NCBI GenBank assembly: GCA_012295275.1
Contig: CM022670.1
Location: 31,184,438-31,248,437, forward strand
Direction of reading: 5' to 3'
Origin: Chrysomallon squamiferum
Lineage: Eukaryota; Mollusca; Gastropoda; Neomphalida; Peltospiridae
Length of the DNA stretch: 64,000 nucleotides
A program made the translations under genes and the position numbers. The notes below the pieces were generated by a model. It ran no database searches and had not been told where the DNA came from. It worked only from the letters and a program-made list of their open reading frames with translations. This document shows, in pieces, positions 1 to 13,466 of this stretch; within the stretch, counting starts at the first letter, position 1; every line of letters begins with the position of its first letter.

Positions 1-1597
1 CCTCTCCTTTCAGCCACAGCAGCTTGGCTGGCTGAGATAAAAGTGTTCAAGTGTTCTCTTACTTAGCTGTTTGCGAGGAAATCGTTAGCAATTTGTATCT
101 GTTCGAGTGTTGGCTTGTGCAAATACGCACTGTGCAGCGTCTTAAGTCAACCGATTTCCGACTAAATAATGATCCTTTATGATCATCTTCAGCTGCGCTA
201 AGAGGAACGAGTGCAAGAATTTAACTGATTCTGAAGTTAGTCTGATTTTCTTTAGGAAACATCCCGTTTAGTATTTTTCTTTTCCCGAATTTTTTTTTTA
301 CAAAATAACGGTTGTTTGTTGTTTTCATATATATGGCTTTAATTTAATGTGGAGATGACTTCCTTTTTAGAATTATTGCTATTTTAATGTTGACGTTTAA
401 AATTCTTTATATATTTTTTACCTTTTTTCTCCACCATTTCTTTTTATATGTAAAATCGAACTTGGACTATTAATTGTCTACACAGATGCGCAGAAGAAAA
501 ATAGTCTAGAAGTCATCGGGTCTTTTACCCCTATAGCCATAAAGCGTAGATCTTCAATACATAAAACTTTGATAATAATATCTACCGGGAAAAAACAACA
601 GCATGAAAAGGTTTCCCTCTTTTACAGCGTCGGTTATCTTATGATCATAAGATGTACTCTGTGTATTATTCTGAGGTCATTATATTCGTTTTCAGGAAAA
701 CAACACGCACGCACAAATACACGCACCAGTTCACGATACTAAATACACTTTTACTTTTGTGTATAATTCGTCATTTTAAATAAATTATTTTGTATGTTAA
801 CAATAAAAATACTTTTACTGCTACTACCACGGCTACTACTACTCCAGCTACTACTAACCATCACCACTACTGCGATTACTACTGCTACTGCTACTGCTTC
901 TGCAATAATTACTATAACTGCTATAAATAATAATAATAACAACAATATTAGGAAAAACCCATTTAGTACTATGGTGATGAAAACTGTTCTTCTTAAGGGA
1001 GTTTATTATTAGAATACCATTCTTCAGTCAGTTTTCGAAAGTATATTGACCTGTAAGTCATTGTTTTTTTCTAACATATTATTGTTAAATCAGATTATAT
1101 CGTAACAGTTGTTCGTACTAATGATGTATTACGGAAAGAAGTGAATTCAGCCTGTGATTATTCATAGACTCGTGATCATATCGGTTACACGTTTTCCTAG
1201 ACCCGAGACTTGATAAATCAGTGTAATCCATAATAGGTGTTAGGACTAATGACTCAATTAAATGCAGAAAAACATTTTGACTACTCATAGATTATAAATC
1301 CAGAAACGAATTCAAACTTTGATTATTCTTAGGTCCTTAAACATTTTCTTTTATTTTTCTCGTCGTTTAAAACTGCAACCCTGTCTTTGTGTGTAACAGT
1401 CCATTAAGAAAAGTTGTTTTTTCATTGGAATATTTCCATTAAATGTCTTTCGTTTATCTGTAAACATGAGTTTTGTTAATTGTTAGCATAAGATGTAAAT
1501 GAATAAATAAAATCTCGTTTAATTAGAAACGGTTATTGTTCATTATAAATACAGATAAAATGTTTTTGATAGAAAATATTAAAGATGTTTTCTGCTT

Positions 1598-1598
<1 letters not shown>

Positions 1599-1643
<45 letters not shown>

Positions 1644-1708
1644 CATACATACATACATACATACATACATACATACATACATACATACATACAAACATAC
1701 ATACATAT
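1599..1708. repeat. Compound (TA)n-(ATAC)n microsatellite
   Basis: About 40 bp of alternating TA run directly into about 70 bp of ATAC tetranucleotides with one interruption near 1694. The junction is the usual compound pattern in which one repeat seeded the other. The frames through it (repeated Ile-Tyr and Tyr-Ile-His) come from the repeat. Confidence 0.95.
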
Positions 1709-2204
1709 GACAAATATATATGATAGTATATGAAAAATAACACTAAACTGAAGTGAAAAAAATTAACGTGCTAATCAGAGCAAGCTGTTGTGAAGCACGT
1801 CTACATAAGGCACGCTTTCTGACAGGTCAGCGGACGTGTCTGTCGCAGAATAACACTGAAGCAAGGAAACTTTATATATACCTTCCCAGTGACCCGAAAT
1901 CTGATACTACTGCAATTGAGAAACGCTAAAATAGCTTAACTAGCACTCTGCTCATGATTCGTCCTGCTTCTTATGACACCTCAGAAATTCTCTGCATTTA
2001 GATATAAAGAAATATGTCAGTCTTCATACTGAACTCGATGGAGTAATGGTTAAACTATCCATGAAAGTGGAATATCGTCAACAATATAAATGGGAAGGTG
2101 GAAGACCTATGCATTCTTTCTTTTCACTGCTTAATCGGTTAACATAATTATTAACATAATTTCCATGACAGATATGATATCCTTTCCAATATTGTTACTA
2201 CTGC

Positions 2205-2231
2205 TACTATGATTATTGTTAGTAGTAGCAG

Positions 2232-2263
<32 letters not shown>

Positions 2264-2345
2264 TTACTACTACTTCTATTACTATTATTATTATTATTAT
2301 TATTACTATCATCATCATCGTCATCATTATGGTTTTGTTATTAAT
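2205..2345. repeat. Degenerate ACT/ATT/ATC triplet array
   Basis: A run of ACT triplets followed by ATT and ATC triplets, with point changes. The array keeps a frame open on the + strand that would encode Thr then Ile runs. This is a property of the triplets and not evidence of a protein. Confidence 0.9.
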
Positions 2346-4037
2346 GATGATGATTATGTTATCATTGCTAATGGCGACGATATTTTTATTTTTATTATTT
2401 GGTTTCTGTTGCTATTGCCGTTATGGTTCTTGTATTAATTTTATACGCCAAAACATCAAGATTACATATTTTGGCATTAATTAGTTAATTCTATTTATTA
2501 AATTTTCACGTGCTAATTCATAACAACCTCATCATTTGCAGTCAACATGAATATGTGATTATTATAATTATCATCTTTTCATATTTCAGATATTTGAATT
2601 GTGACTCTCGAATCATGCAACATTGATATCGCCTTTGACAGATTTTTCTTTACCATTGTTAAAGAGGGAAAAAAAACTTGAAATGTAATATGTCATTTTG
2701 TTTGAAGGTATTATCGCCTTTGACAATAAGCTTACAAGTTAATGTTTATATTGTTCGTTAAAGAATTCAAAGAAGCGCAATACTGGTATATGAATGATGA
2801 TGCTATGAGCAATATCGCACGTTTTGGCACAAGATTAAAAGGATAGCATCATAAGCTGGTATTTAGGTTAACTTTATTGTTAAAATTAAAACATATTTTC
2901 TTGTTGTTGTTGCTGCTGCTGCTGTTGATGTTTTATCTTAATACATTTCTGGTTTTGTCGTTCATCTGTTCCTGATTTTGTAATTTCTGATATTAATATC
3001 ACAATTTAAAAAAATGTTTAATGAATATTTTCATGATTATTCCTCATCTAAGACGTTTTTATTTACATTTTTAACATTTAATAACCATTAGTTTTACTCT
3101 TTCTTCTTTTTCTTTTTCACTATCTTTCTTTCACTTTTTCTTTGTTTTTTCTGTCACTTTCTTATTTTTCTTTTTTATTGTTTTTTTCTTTCAACGATTC
3201 TTTCTTATTATTATTATTTTTATAAGTATTTTTCTTTATATCTTTCTATTTTCTCTTTTATTACCTTTTTTTTTTTCTTTCACTTTTTCTTAGTTCCTGC
3301 TACTGTTTTCTAGCTAGGTCGGAGAATCGAAAGAGAACGGACACAAGTATGATTAATACAATGACATTTTTCTACGTCCATGTCTTGCCTAAACTGGAAA
3401 TTATTTAAAATCGAACGATATCCGCGAGCCCTTGATTCAGCAATTACCATTATATAAAATATCAGTTAACCGATCATCGCTCCATACCGAACCTTTTAAC
3501 TGGTATGAACATTGTTCGATTCTGTAAAATTTCATCTTGATTCTAATGTAATAGAATGTTATATCTCGCTTGGTTTGATATTTCATGGTTTCATTTGTGT
3601 GGAGATGATAGTAATGGTAATAGTGGTGGGTGGTGTTGATTGCAGTAGTAGTAGTAGTTATAGAAGTGTAGTAGTAATTAAATTGTATTCTTTATGATAG
3701 GAAGGTATTCATTATTAATATACATGGTTTGAATTGTTTGTCCGAGAAACAAACATAATTGAATCTCTTCAGACAGCTGATCGATCGATTAACAGCAAAT
3801 GAAATTAGCAGCAACTTGATAAAATATTGTTTCAGTCACATAACATAAATTTTCATAGCACAACTAAATTAGCTGCAGAGGATCTTTTTCCCACAAACCC
3901 AGAAATAAAACTAAAGATATCCGATGTACCAGTAGCTGAAAATGGAAGAAACTGTTTAGAACTGAAAATATTAGAATTTTATATTCGATTTTAGTTAATC
4001 CGCCTGGTTATGTAATTTTATACTGTTTATTATTATA

Positions 4038-4754
4038 TAGTGGTACCTTGACTTACGAGTTTAATTCGTTCTGTGTCCGAGCCCATAACTCAATTTGCTC
4101 GCATATCAAATCAATTTTCCCAACTGAAATTAATTGAAATACCTTTAATCCGTTCCAAAAAAACACCCTATCTTTTTTTAACATGTTTTTAAATAAGAAA
4201 AAAATGTATTTATAAATGACAAATATTGTATAAAAAAACAAAATAAAAGAGAATGTAAAGAAATAAAACGGTTTTGTAAAGTGTATTTATCGTGGAGATC
4301 AGACAAATTATTTTAATGCCTTTGACTGGAGTTACAGCGTTTATCAACTAATTCTGCATCAGTATGGTACATATCGTAGAAGTACTATGCTCTTATTGCC
4401 TAGCCATGTTACTACATCACACCGCGCTCTTTTTTTTATGGGTTCATGCTTTAATTCAATGGACATCACCCGCTTTTTCTTCTCAGCACTGTCCTTTGCA
4501 CTCACTTTCTTAGAATCCATGGTCCAAAAAAAAAGAAATTTGACAAAATACTGCACAAAACGCGAGCACAATACAACAGAGATGCTTCAACGGCGAGGTA
4601 ACCACGTGATATAAACGAGTGAGACGCGGGATGCTGTGCGGATGTTGTGTTGTTCGTTGCGCCACCTAGCGGCGGCGTATCTGAGGCTCGCTCATAACTC
4701 ACAACTCAAAGCAAAATGTCGACCGGGCGAATTTCGTAAGTCGAGGTACCACTG
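4038..4754 (-). mobile_element. Non-autonomous Tigger/pogo-type DNA transposon (Tc1/mariner superfamily)
   Basis: The ends form terminal inverted repeats. The left end, read from 4039, is AGTGGTACCTTGACTTACGA and the right end, read inward on the other strand from 4753, is AGTGGTACCTCGACTTACGA, a single mismatch. TA dinucleotides at 4036-4037 and 4755-4756 fit the TA target-site duplication of Tc1/mariner elements; the first base of the left end appears changed from C to T. Inside, on the minus strand, a decayed fragment of the transposase N-terminus remains (4285-4520). At about 717 bp the copy is far shorter than a full Tigger-like element, so the catalytic DDE part has been deleted. It is presumably immobile, though trans-mobilisation of such short forms is known for the superfamily. 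Confidence 0.85.
4285..4520 (-). pseudogene. Truncated Tigger/pogo-like transposase N-terminus
   Basis: A minus-strand frame starting at 4520 begins MDSKKVSAKDSAEKKKRVMS and runs into a helix-turn-helix-like region (IELKHEPIKKRARC...). After about 39 codons the frame goes wrong. The matching continuation is in another frame, where EHSTSTICTIL can be read between stop codons, a typical second half of a CENP-B/pogo-type DNA-binding domain (…R-S-T-S-T-I..IL…). In intact relatives this domain binds the transposon ends and is followed by a second HTH and a DDE catalytic domain. Here a frameshift, at least two stops and deletion of everything downstream leave only about 78 codons. The product cannot be functional. 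Confidence 0.7.
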
Positions 4755-4756
4755 TA

Positions 4757-6003
<1,247 letters not shown>

Positions 6004-6045
6004 ATGGAACATGATTTCAGGACACACTTATTATAGTAGTATGTA

Positions 6046-6670
6046 TATCCAGTAACGGACATAATATTTGTCATATCCATAACAACAGCGGACGAAAACG
6101 AATAACAACAGATTTATAAGGCCATAAGTTTGTTGACATTATCCGTATAGCCGATATAACTGTCCACTTCAGTAAACGCAATACACCTAACATACAGTAC
6201 AACCACTGAAAAAAAAAAAAAAAAAAAGGAAAGTTAATCAATCATAATTTAATTCCTGTATTCGTGAAATATGTTCTCAATAGATCGTTTCTTTGAATTT
6301 TTCATTATTTTTCTATTATTATTATTATTATTATACCACCCACAGACAAATTTATTATTTTTATTTCTTCGCTGATGAAAACTTTTTTGACTAGACATTT
6401 GCTTTCAATCGTCATTTGAGGTGATTACTTTGGATTTATTTCTAGTTTGATCCAGATTACAAAACACAATAATTCAGTGATGTCAAATAATTAAGATTAT
6501 GTCGGTACTGAACGAATCAAAGATCAAGGTAAGAAGCAGACGTGACAAGTAAAGGTATTATAGACGTTTTGTCGTTAATGTTACAAGAACAGAATCAATC
6601 ACATTTACTGTACAATTATAGCGTAATGATGAAATGCATCTCTCTCTCTCTCTCTCTCTCTGTCTGTCTT

Positions 6671-6746
<76 letters not shown>

Positions 6747-6848
6747 TTAGACAGACAGACAGACAAACACATCTTCCAATTTATCGATCTATGTATCTAT
6801 CTATTCATGCGTCAATATAACATTTATGTTTTCATTCTCACTGAACAT
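6046..6848 (+). repeat. Dispersed repeat, copy A
   Basis: This block is clearly related, in the same orientation, to 50961-52150. Shared landmarks in the same order are TCCAGTAAC near the start, TATGTTCTCAATAGATCGTT, a short ATT run followed by CCACCCACA, CATTTGAGGTGATTACTT, TTATGTCGGTACTGAA, GAAGCAGACGTGACAAGTAA, ACTGTACAATTATAGCGTAA, and a final cluster of ACAGACAGAC / TATCTATC and TCACTGAA. No protein frame is conserved between the copies. It could be a non-autonomous interspersed repeat or an old segmental duplication. The CT/AG microsatellite at 6639-6743 lies within it. Confidence 0.85.
6639..6743. repeat. Inverted (CT)n / (AG)n pair with 17-bp spacer
   Basis: CT dinucleotides at 6639-6661 are followed, after a short spacer containing TGTCTGTCTTTATATAT, by AG dinucleotides at 6678-6743. 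CT and AG are reverse complements, so a transcript of either strand could fold into a long perfect hairpin. Confidence 0.95.
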
Positions 6849-9810
6849 CAGAGGTTAATGTTCATACAGCAGTAGCAATTTTATTATACAGAGGTTTCAA
6901 ATAATTTGTACAAAGTCTTGCGTAATATCTTTCGGTTAGATTATGATAAAAATCCTAAAATACCAGTACATTATTTTATATTACTTATCTTCTTTTTTTT
7001 TTCGGGGTTCGGATTTTGATTTACTGCACAATATGACCAGTAATCAAAACACAGTTTTAAAAAAAAGCATAGAACAAAGTTGCATGATAGCCGCAAATAA
7101 AGAATCAGTATTTCAGTAATGAAATGATCATTCTAAAAAATAATACATTTCTGAACTAGAATTCATTATGCATACTTAATTCCGCTGGCAGGACTATTAA
7201 ACTGTCATGTTTTTACGCCAATCATCTTTTCCGTTCTAATCGTCCAGAAATCCAATTCTGCTGTCATCTCACTCTTTTGAGACACAAATGTCAACCATTC
7301 ACCTGGCTTTTCATGAAAACTACTTTAGACTAGAGGACAAAAACAGAAACTGAGAAATAGGAAGGCGATTACGAATTTTCACGTTTCATACTCAAGAATA
7401 AGCTAAACAGCTTTTCTAAGGTCAATAACAATCAAGAGCGAAGTAAAAAATACATACATTCTGCTAAAGATGAGATAAATTCCTCACATCTTTGAATTTT
7501 TTTTATGTTTTCATGATAAAAGAAAGGGTCACTGAAATTAGTACTAAGATAGTTGTAAGGTCAGTGGTTTCACATTTTGCTAGTATTTTATTCATCTTAT
7601 TTTTCTTTTTTTTCTTTTTTAATCCGTGGAATTTGGTTGTCTCTGATATTTAAAAAAGAGACGCATACCAACTATTCCTTGATCATAAAGTAACAAAGCT
7701 GATAAACAATAATATAATTCAGTAATATATTAATAGCTATTCAGCACGCTGTCTATAAAGGTTCACTTTGAAATAACAAAATACTATATGTTTCATGCAT
7801 TCAGTATTATATGTCCAATAACTATTTGTCTTGTAGACAGCAAAGATTTGTATCTCTGTAACTAAACCTCTAACATATCGCCTTAACCTCAACAGAGACC
7901 AGCCTCTTTTAATTCTAACCAAACCAAACCACTATTAACTGTATATTAACTGTATCTTCCGTAGACAGTCTACGTTTTGTTCTTTCTAGCCAAATTTCTA
8001 AAACACTATATTAATTTTATCTTCAGTAAATAGTCTAACATTTCTTCTTTCTAATCAAACCTCCAAAACATTATCTATAGTAGAGAGTCTTATCTTTCTT
8101 TTTTCTTCTTATTACATTTATCTTTACTAGACAGATAACCTTTCTTCTCTATAACTAAACTCTAAAACCTATATTATATTTATTTTCGGATATCTGTCTA
8201 TATTTTATTCTCTCTGACATAAACCTCTAACATACTACAGACTGTCAGATTTCGCTTCTAACTAAACCTCTAACACACAAAAATATTACTGTTTATTATA
8301 TTCAACATTCAACGTTGTTGTATTCTATGTCGAAGACATAATTAAATACTTAAGTTTTTTCTTGATATAAACCTATTTAAACGTAGTCTGCTAATCTACA
8401 AAGCAAAAATGGCATAGATGCACGCTATGCTCACATATTTCATATATTTAATTCATTACTTATGAACAAATACCTTATCTGATAATTATATTCTAACATT
8501 AGCTGTAACAGTTTCTGAGTGCAGCGAACTCTTTAGAAGGCCACAGTAATTATATTTTGTAGTTAATCAAGCTCTGAGCTGAAACTCACAGGACTTTCAT
8601 GTAGAATTTTTTATTTTATTTTGTTTTTATTTATTAATTCTAGACGATTAATCTGCGTATTTAAAAGTTAATAAATGATTTAATCATAATTAGATCGATA
8701 TCTTTTAATCAAAAAGAACCTGAATGGCATGATCAAGTTTATGTTTATTTGTGATTTTTAAATCATCATAGAAAAACAGCCTAAGATTTTGTTAAATGTA
8801 ACTTCTTTTGTTTTTCATTTATTAATAGAAACATTACGGAATGTTTCTTTGTTCGATCTTCAAATAAAATTATCATGGTTATTTACAATCTATATGCAGT
8901 TCTTCAACGTTATGTTTAGTTGAGAAGTCATTTCTTGTGCGTTAATTTATTACAAAAAAAAAAGTTAAATCTAAGTTAGAATCAAATTCTTTGGTCAAAA
9001 TCTATTTTTTATTTTCGGTGAAAAACAGTGGTAAAAACACATTCACAATTCTAATATTATCATTCTACGGTCAAACAAAAATATATTCGCTGAAGTTAAA
9101 TAATTGTCACGAGACTACCTTCATAATAAAAAACAAAAATAAAAACAAACAAAAAATAAGAAAAAATCGGAAGATTGAAATTATTCAGTGTATTCCACTA
9201 TTCAACGTCAAAGTTTACAATAATGATGATGGGTAAGGTAAGGAAGACGTCGCGTTGATAATAATAATAACTTACAGTGATTTCTGTATGAAACTGAGTT
9301 TTACTGTTGTAAATATGTATAATATCATTTTTTTCTGTTTGACTATTTACTAACATTAGTTGTTTGAGTATTTACCTCAAGCGTGGTGGCTTGTGGAATC
9401 AATAGGCCATTTCTTTATCAGCTGATCATTTAATATGGATGCTATGTATGTTAGCGGTAGAGGATTTGCCCACCGTGTTTCAATTATGTGGAAATGCTAT
9501 GGCTGAATCTTTTAATCATTAATATTAAAATATAACGGATGTTGTGAAACAAATACTTTTTTAGATATATGTTAGTAATAAAATAATGTATGTTCTTTTT
9601 TTTTTTTTAGTGACTGTTATATGTATACCTATGACATGTGCACAAAGAGTGTATCAGCTGTGGATCTATGGAGATGCTCTTTGCAAGATGACGCAGTATC
9701 TTCAAGGTTTGTTTTGTTTAATATTTTCTTGTATAATTTTAGAGAACGAAAAATAATCACATACACACAGAGGGGACGCGCTTATATAATTCAAAATACA
9801 TACATACATA

Positions 9811-9813
<3 letters not shown>
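6849..9813. other. Non-coding stretch
   Basis: AT-rich DNA without a recognisable gene. It contains the degenerate tandem repeat at about 7840-8290, listed separately. Short frames at 7737-7922 and 8991-9236 are rich in Asn, Lys or Arg as expected from the base composition and show no domain. Confidence 0.5.
7840..8290. repeat. Degenerate minisatellite, ~75-bp unit, about 6 copies
   Basis: Two motifs alternate: a core like GTAGACAGTCTA (variants AGTAAATAGTCTAA, AGTAGAGAGTCTTA, CTAGACAGATAACC), then 15-20 bp later TTCT..CTAACTAAACCTCTAA (variants CTAATCAAACCTCCAA, ATAACTAAACTCTAA, GACATAAACCTCTAA). Spacing is about 70-80 bp. Copies differ by many substitutions and small indels, so this is an old array. 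Confidence 0.65.

Positions 9814-9850
<37 letters not shown>
9814..9850. repeat. (CA)n microsatellite
   Basis: About 18 CA units following a short ATAC run and a CGCG. It lies inside a 116-codon frame that I reject as coding because a large part of its length is this repeat. Confidence 0.95.
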
Positions 9851-9853
<3 letters not shown>

Positions 9854-9929
9854 TCACACAAAGAATATTCATCATCCTAAAATACATGCCAGTGCCAGCA
9901 AAAAGAAAAAAGACGAAAGACAAAAAGAA

Positions 9930-10076
9930 CGGCGTGCTTCGGGGGAAGCGATGACTGCCCTCGGTTACTGAGCAACCTTTCTGAACGTCTCGATAGCCGA
10001 ACGCTAACGTCCTCCGCCTTCGGAGTGCGGGCGAAAGGTTGCAATACGTTTTTTTTTTTTTTTTTTTTTTTTTTTT
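9930..10076 (+). other. GC-rich structured block ending in T28; candidate small RNA
   Basis: A sharp GC-rich island in AT-rich DNA with several nested hairpin potentials: GCTTC(9936-9940)/GAAGC(9945-9949) with a GGGG loop; CTCGG(9960-9964)/CTGAG(9968-9972) with a TTA loop and one G-T pair; a 10-bp outer stem GCAACCTTTC(9972-9981)/GAAAGGTTGC(10033-10042); and inside it CTCCG(10012-10016)/CGGAG(10021-10025) with a CCTT loop. Seven bases after the outer stem comes a run of 28 T (10049-10076), which would terminate RNA polymerase III. I do not recognise a known RNA family or clear A and B boxes. Alternatives are a fragment of a structured retroposon or chance pairing in GC-rich DNA. Confidence 0.35.
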
Positions 10077-12733
10077 ATCATCTACATCATAATCATGTCT
10101 TGAAAAAACCTTAGTTCTTCCGTGTAACTATTCAAAAATAAATGTAAATTTCAGTAGGCAATGTCTGTCTACGATTTTAACCCGAAGGTTTCATTTATGT
10201 TTGTGCCAGTGTTTTCATTCTCTTTGATCATATGAACCTCAAGTTTGTCGATTTCTAAAATATGCAAGGAATGTTGAAATTAAGTGCCAAGTCTTAAAGC
10301 AAAATATTTTATCAGACGAACTTTTAAACGATAATTAATGGGCAGTTTTTTTTAATTAAAGCATGTTAAGTGTTAGCAATGAGATACTAATACAATTTAG
10401 TAAAAATGTTATTTCATATGCTGACATTAGTTTCTTCAAAGGACGGATAAAGTTACAAAAATACTTAAAAGTTCTTCACTGTTGATAATAAACTGTCACT
10501 AATGCACCTCAGTTTATATTTACTATCGAATAAGTTGACATTTATGTCATATAATATTACACTAAACGATAATATGTCTTGACCTTTCTGCTTCTTTCTT
10601 GAAAGGATTGCCAAATTATTATTTTGTTTAGTAAGAACATCGTTCTTGATTTTTACAAGTATGTAATGTATACGAAAAATGTGTATACTGTCTGCCAAAG
10701 AAACAAACTAGCAACGTGTTTATCCCCATTTGAAATCCCAGTACGCCACGTTATATCGACATAATCCCATGTAAACAGGACGATAAATCAGCAATTGCTG
10801 ACATCTTCATTGTCTTATTATAGCGAGTTTCATGTTTTATGGGGAAACAAATTGCAAATGTGATAAAGCAAAATTGGAATGGTGCTATTACCGGCGGCCT
10901 TACACAAAAACAATGAAGCACACGCATGTTTTCTGCATTTATTAATAAAAACATCTGGACCAAAGCTGAACCCTGTCTAACGCAGTGTATTTTGTATACC
11001 TTTGCCTGATGCTAAGTAGCTAATGTTGTTTGTTACAGATCGACAAATTTTCCTGATTACTTCCGCGCCATCATGACTTTGTTTTTATACTGATTCATTC
11101 AGTGCTCCAGTTTCAAACAAAATATTTCTTTATGTTAAGATTTTTCTTTTTGTTCATGCATCATTATTATTAATCGCTTTTCTTTTCAATAGCTACTAAA
11201 CTATATATCTGTTTATAAACAGAATCAGTATAGAGTAGCAGAACCCTTTTTCTGTTTATATTTAAGCAATTAAATGATAATTATCCTTACTATTGTCTAC
11301 AAAACTAATAACACAGCTTTAAAAAGCTGCCAGTTATATTTTTTCCCCATTTTAAATCAGTTGAAACCATAAGAACAACATTTTTAGCAAAGTAGTTATA
11401 ATTATTATTACAGTTGTTGTTTTCAAACTAGTAAACAACCAAGGTGATAATTTTAAATTTATTGTCAGAATCGCAGAGAGACAACATATGTTATGAAATA
11501 TACATTTTAAATATATTGTATTCAGATTTGGTTCAGCAATCATTACTACATATCGAATTACTTTATTTTATTATTTTTTTAATATAAAAGAAAAATAAAG
11601 GTACTCAGAATTGTTTTATTATTATGTCTAAGTCAGTCGATAACATCAAAGAGGAAAAACGTGAAATAATTAATTATTATTAAAATCATCTGAACCAGAA
11701 ATACCAGAGGCAATAAGCTACGATAAGCTGAAAAGAAAATTTAATTAATGGCACGATTTTCACCCGTATTCTGCCATGATGGAAAATATAGTCTCTAATC
11801 AACTGGAAATGAAAGCTATAATAAGACAGAGCAAACATGAGACACGATTATCAACTCGTTTGCACGAATATTCTTGTTTGTGACTTCGGCACTTGATGTT
11901 AAGATATGAAAATAAAAATCTCTTTTTTTTCTTTTTTTACTTTATTTCTATAATGTATTGGTTTGTGCCAAGAATGATTATGACAAATGTGTGTAGGAGA
12001 TTTTGTACATTCGTGCCTTTTTACACGAATTTAGTAAACATTTTCAAATCAACATTAAGCTGTATATTTGCACCGACAGTTCGCTCTAAAGGAATAATAA
12101 TTATTTGACTCTAATGCATGGGAAAAAGTGAAAACATAAAAAATTTGCTCTGACTTCTGTCTTGCGTGCATTTGTGTTTCTCCGACTGTTGACTCTTATT
12201 TAGCAAAACATTTGGCTAAAGAGAACGTGCAGTACAATGGACTAAACAGCTGAAAAAGAAGTAATTCAGTCACTTACATCGTTTTTTATCATGTTGGTGT
12301 TTCATAAAATATTTTAAACATCAACTACTAACGTCAAAATCGTAATTTAGAATCTGTTCAAAGCAAAATGAGGATTAAATTCATAAAAATAATTACCTCA
12401 TTATTTGTTGTTGACACCAAATAAAAGTTTGTTTCTAGATTCCTTATATTTATTATTTCTAATATTTTCATTATGGTCAAAATTAGTTTAAAACTCTGGC
12501 TTAGTGCCTTCTGTGAAAAGCTCATTAAATTTTGCCATTGTACGACGTTTTACAAACTCTGAAAGACAATAATAACAACATTTCTTTTTAAATCAGATAA
12601 TAATATCAATTACATACATATTAAAACAATATTAATAGTTTCTTTCACATTTTCAGTTTTTCAAGTATATAATGAATAATATAAACGTATTTGGGAAATA
12701 ATAATACATTCATATTTGTGCAATATGCATGCG

Positions 12734-12736
<3 letters not shown>

Positions 12737-12822
<86 letters not shown>
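12737..12822. repeat. Compound (CT)n-(TA)n microsatellite
   Basis: About 22 CT units pass directly into about 20 TA units. Both overlapping + strand frames through the tract (Ser-Leu then Ile-Tyr repeats) come from the repeat. Confidence 0.95.
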
Positions 12823-12825
<3 letters not shown>

Positions 12826-13395
12826 CGTGTTTATGTACAGTATTTGCATCTGAAGAAGTGTGTATATGTGTGTGTGTGTGTGAAGGTGTGTGTGTAAACA
12901 GCTGTTTTATTTAATTTGATATTAAGTGTTGTTAGAATTGTTTTCTAACGTGTCAGCGTCTGTAAATCCAGTCAACACTGACCTATGTGTGTAAATTGAT
13001 AAATGATGTCGGTGTAATGAGAGAAAGCTAATCATGTAACAAACCATCGATTTCAATATCAAACTGATGCATAGAAGACGGCCAAATAAATCAAATCAAA
13101 CAACAGACCATTACTAACCCTTTTACTTACCTAAGCCGTATTAAAACCAGTAGTTTTCTTAGTGTACTGATTTGTAAGGACACATCTATTTGGCCTAGTT
13201 TAAATAGGAATAGAAAGTGCATTTAGCGTAATACTGAAATAACAGATGTTGGAGCTACATATAGGTTTTATTTATTAACGTTATCAAAAATCACTTACAC
13301 AGATATTTGTATCTTTCCGATCTTTACTTAGATTCTTAATTCAATACATTAACTAGTCCTTGAATTTTCACATTCTTCTGCGTAACAGAAATTGG

Positions 13396-13466
<71 letters not shown>
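13396..13466. repeat. (ATT)n microsatellite
   Basis: About 23 uninterrupted ATT triplets followed by ATC/GTC triplets to about 13510. No coding frame is implied. Confidence 0.95.

Larger units (their letters stand above)
1..4037. other. Non-coding AT-rich stretch with microsatellites
   Basis: No gene was recognised here. The DNA is AT-rich, with degenerate ACT/ATT triplets (about 815-935 and 2205-2345), a TA/ATAC tract (1599-1708), TTC/TTTC-rich pyrimidine runs (about 3090-3290) and short AGT triplets near 3640. Open frames in this stretch follow the triplet or tetranucleotide repeats and are not convincing genes. A pyrimidine tract ending in CAG at 1-13 resembles a splice acceptor, but the frame after it closes within about 17 codons. 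Confidence 0.6.

Noticed and set aside
1-60. CCTCTCCTTTCAG at the window edge as a splice acceptor
   Set aside because: The following frame closes within 17 codons in the best phase and there is no context upstream to test it.
9621-9971. 116-codon plus-strand frame
   Set aside because: Its middle is a CA microsatellite and its end is the GC-rich hairpin block; no domain.
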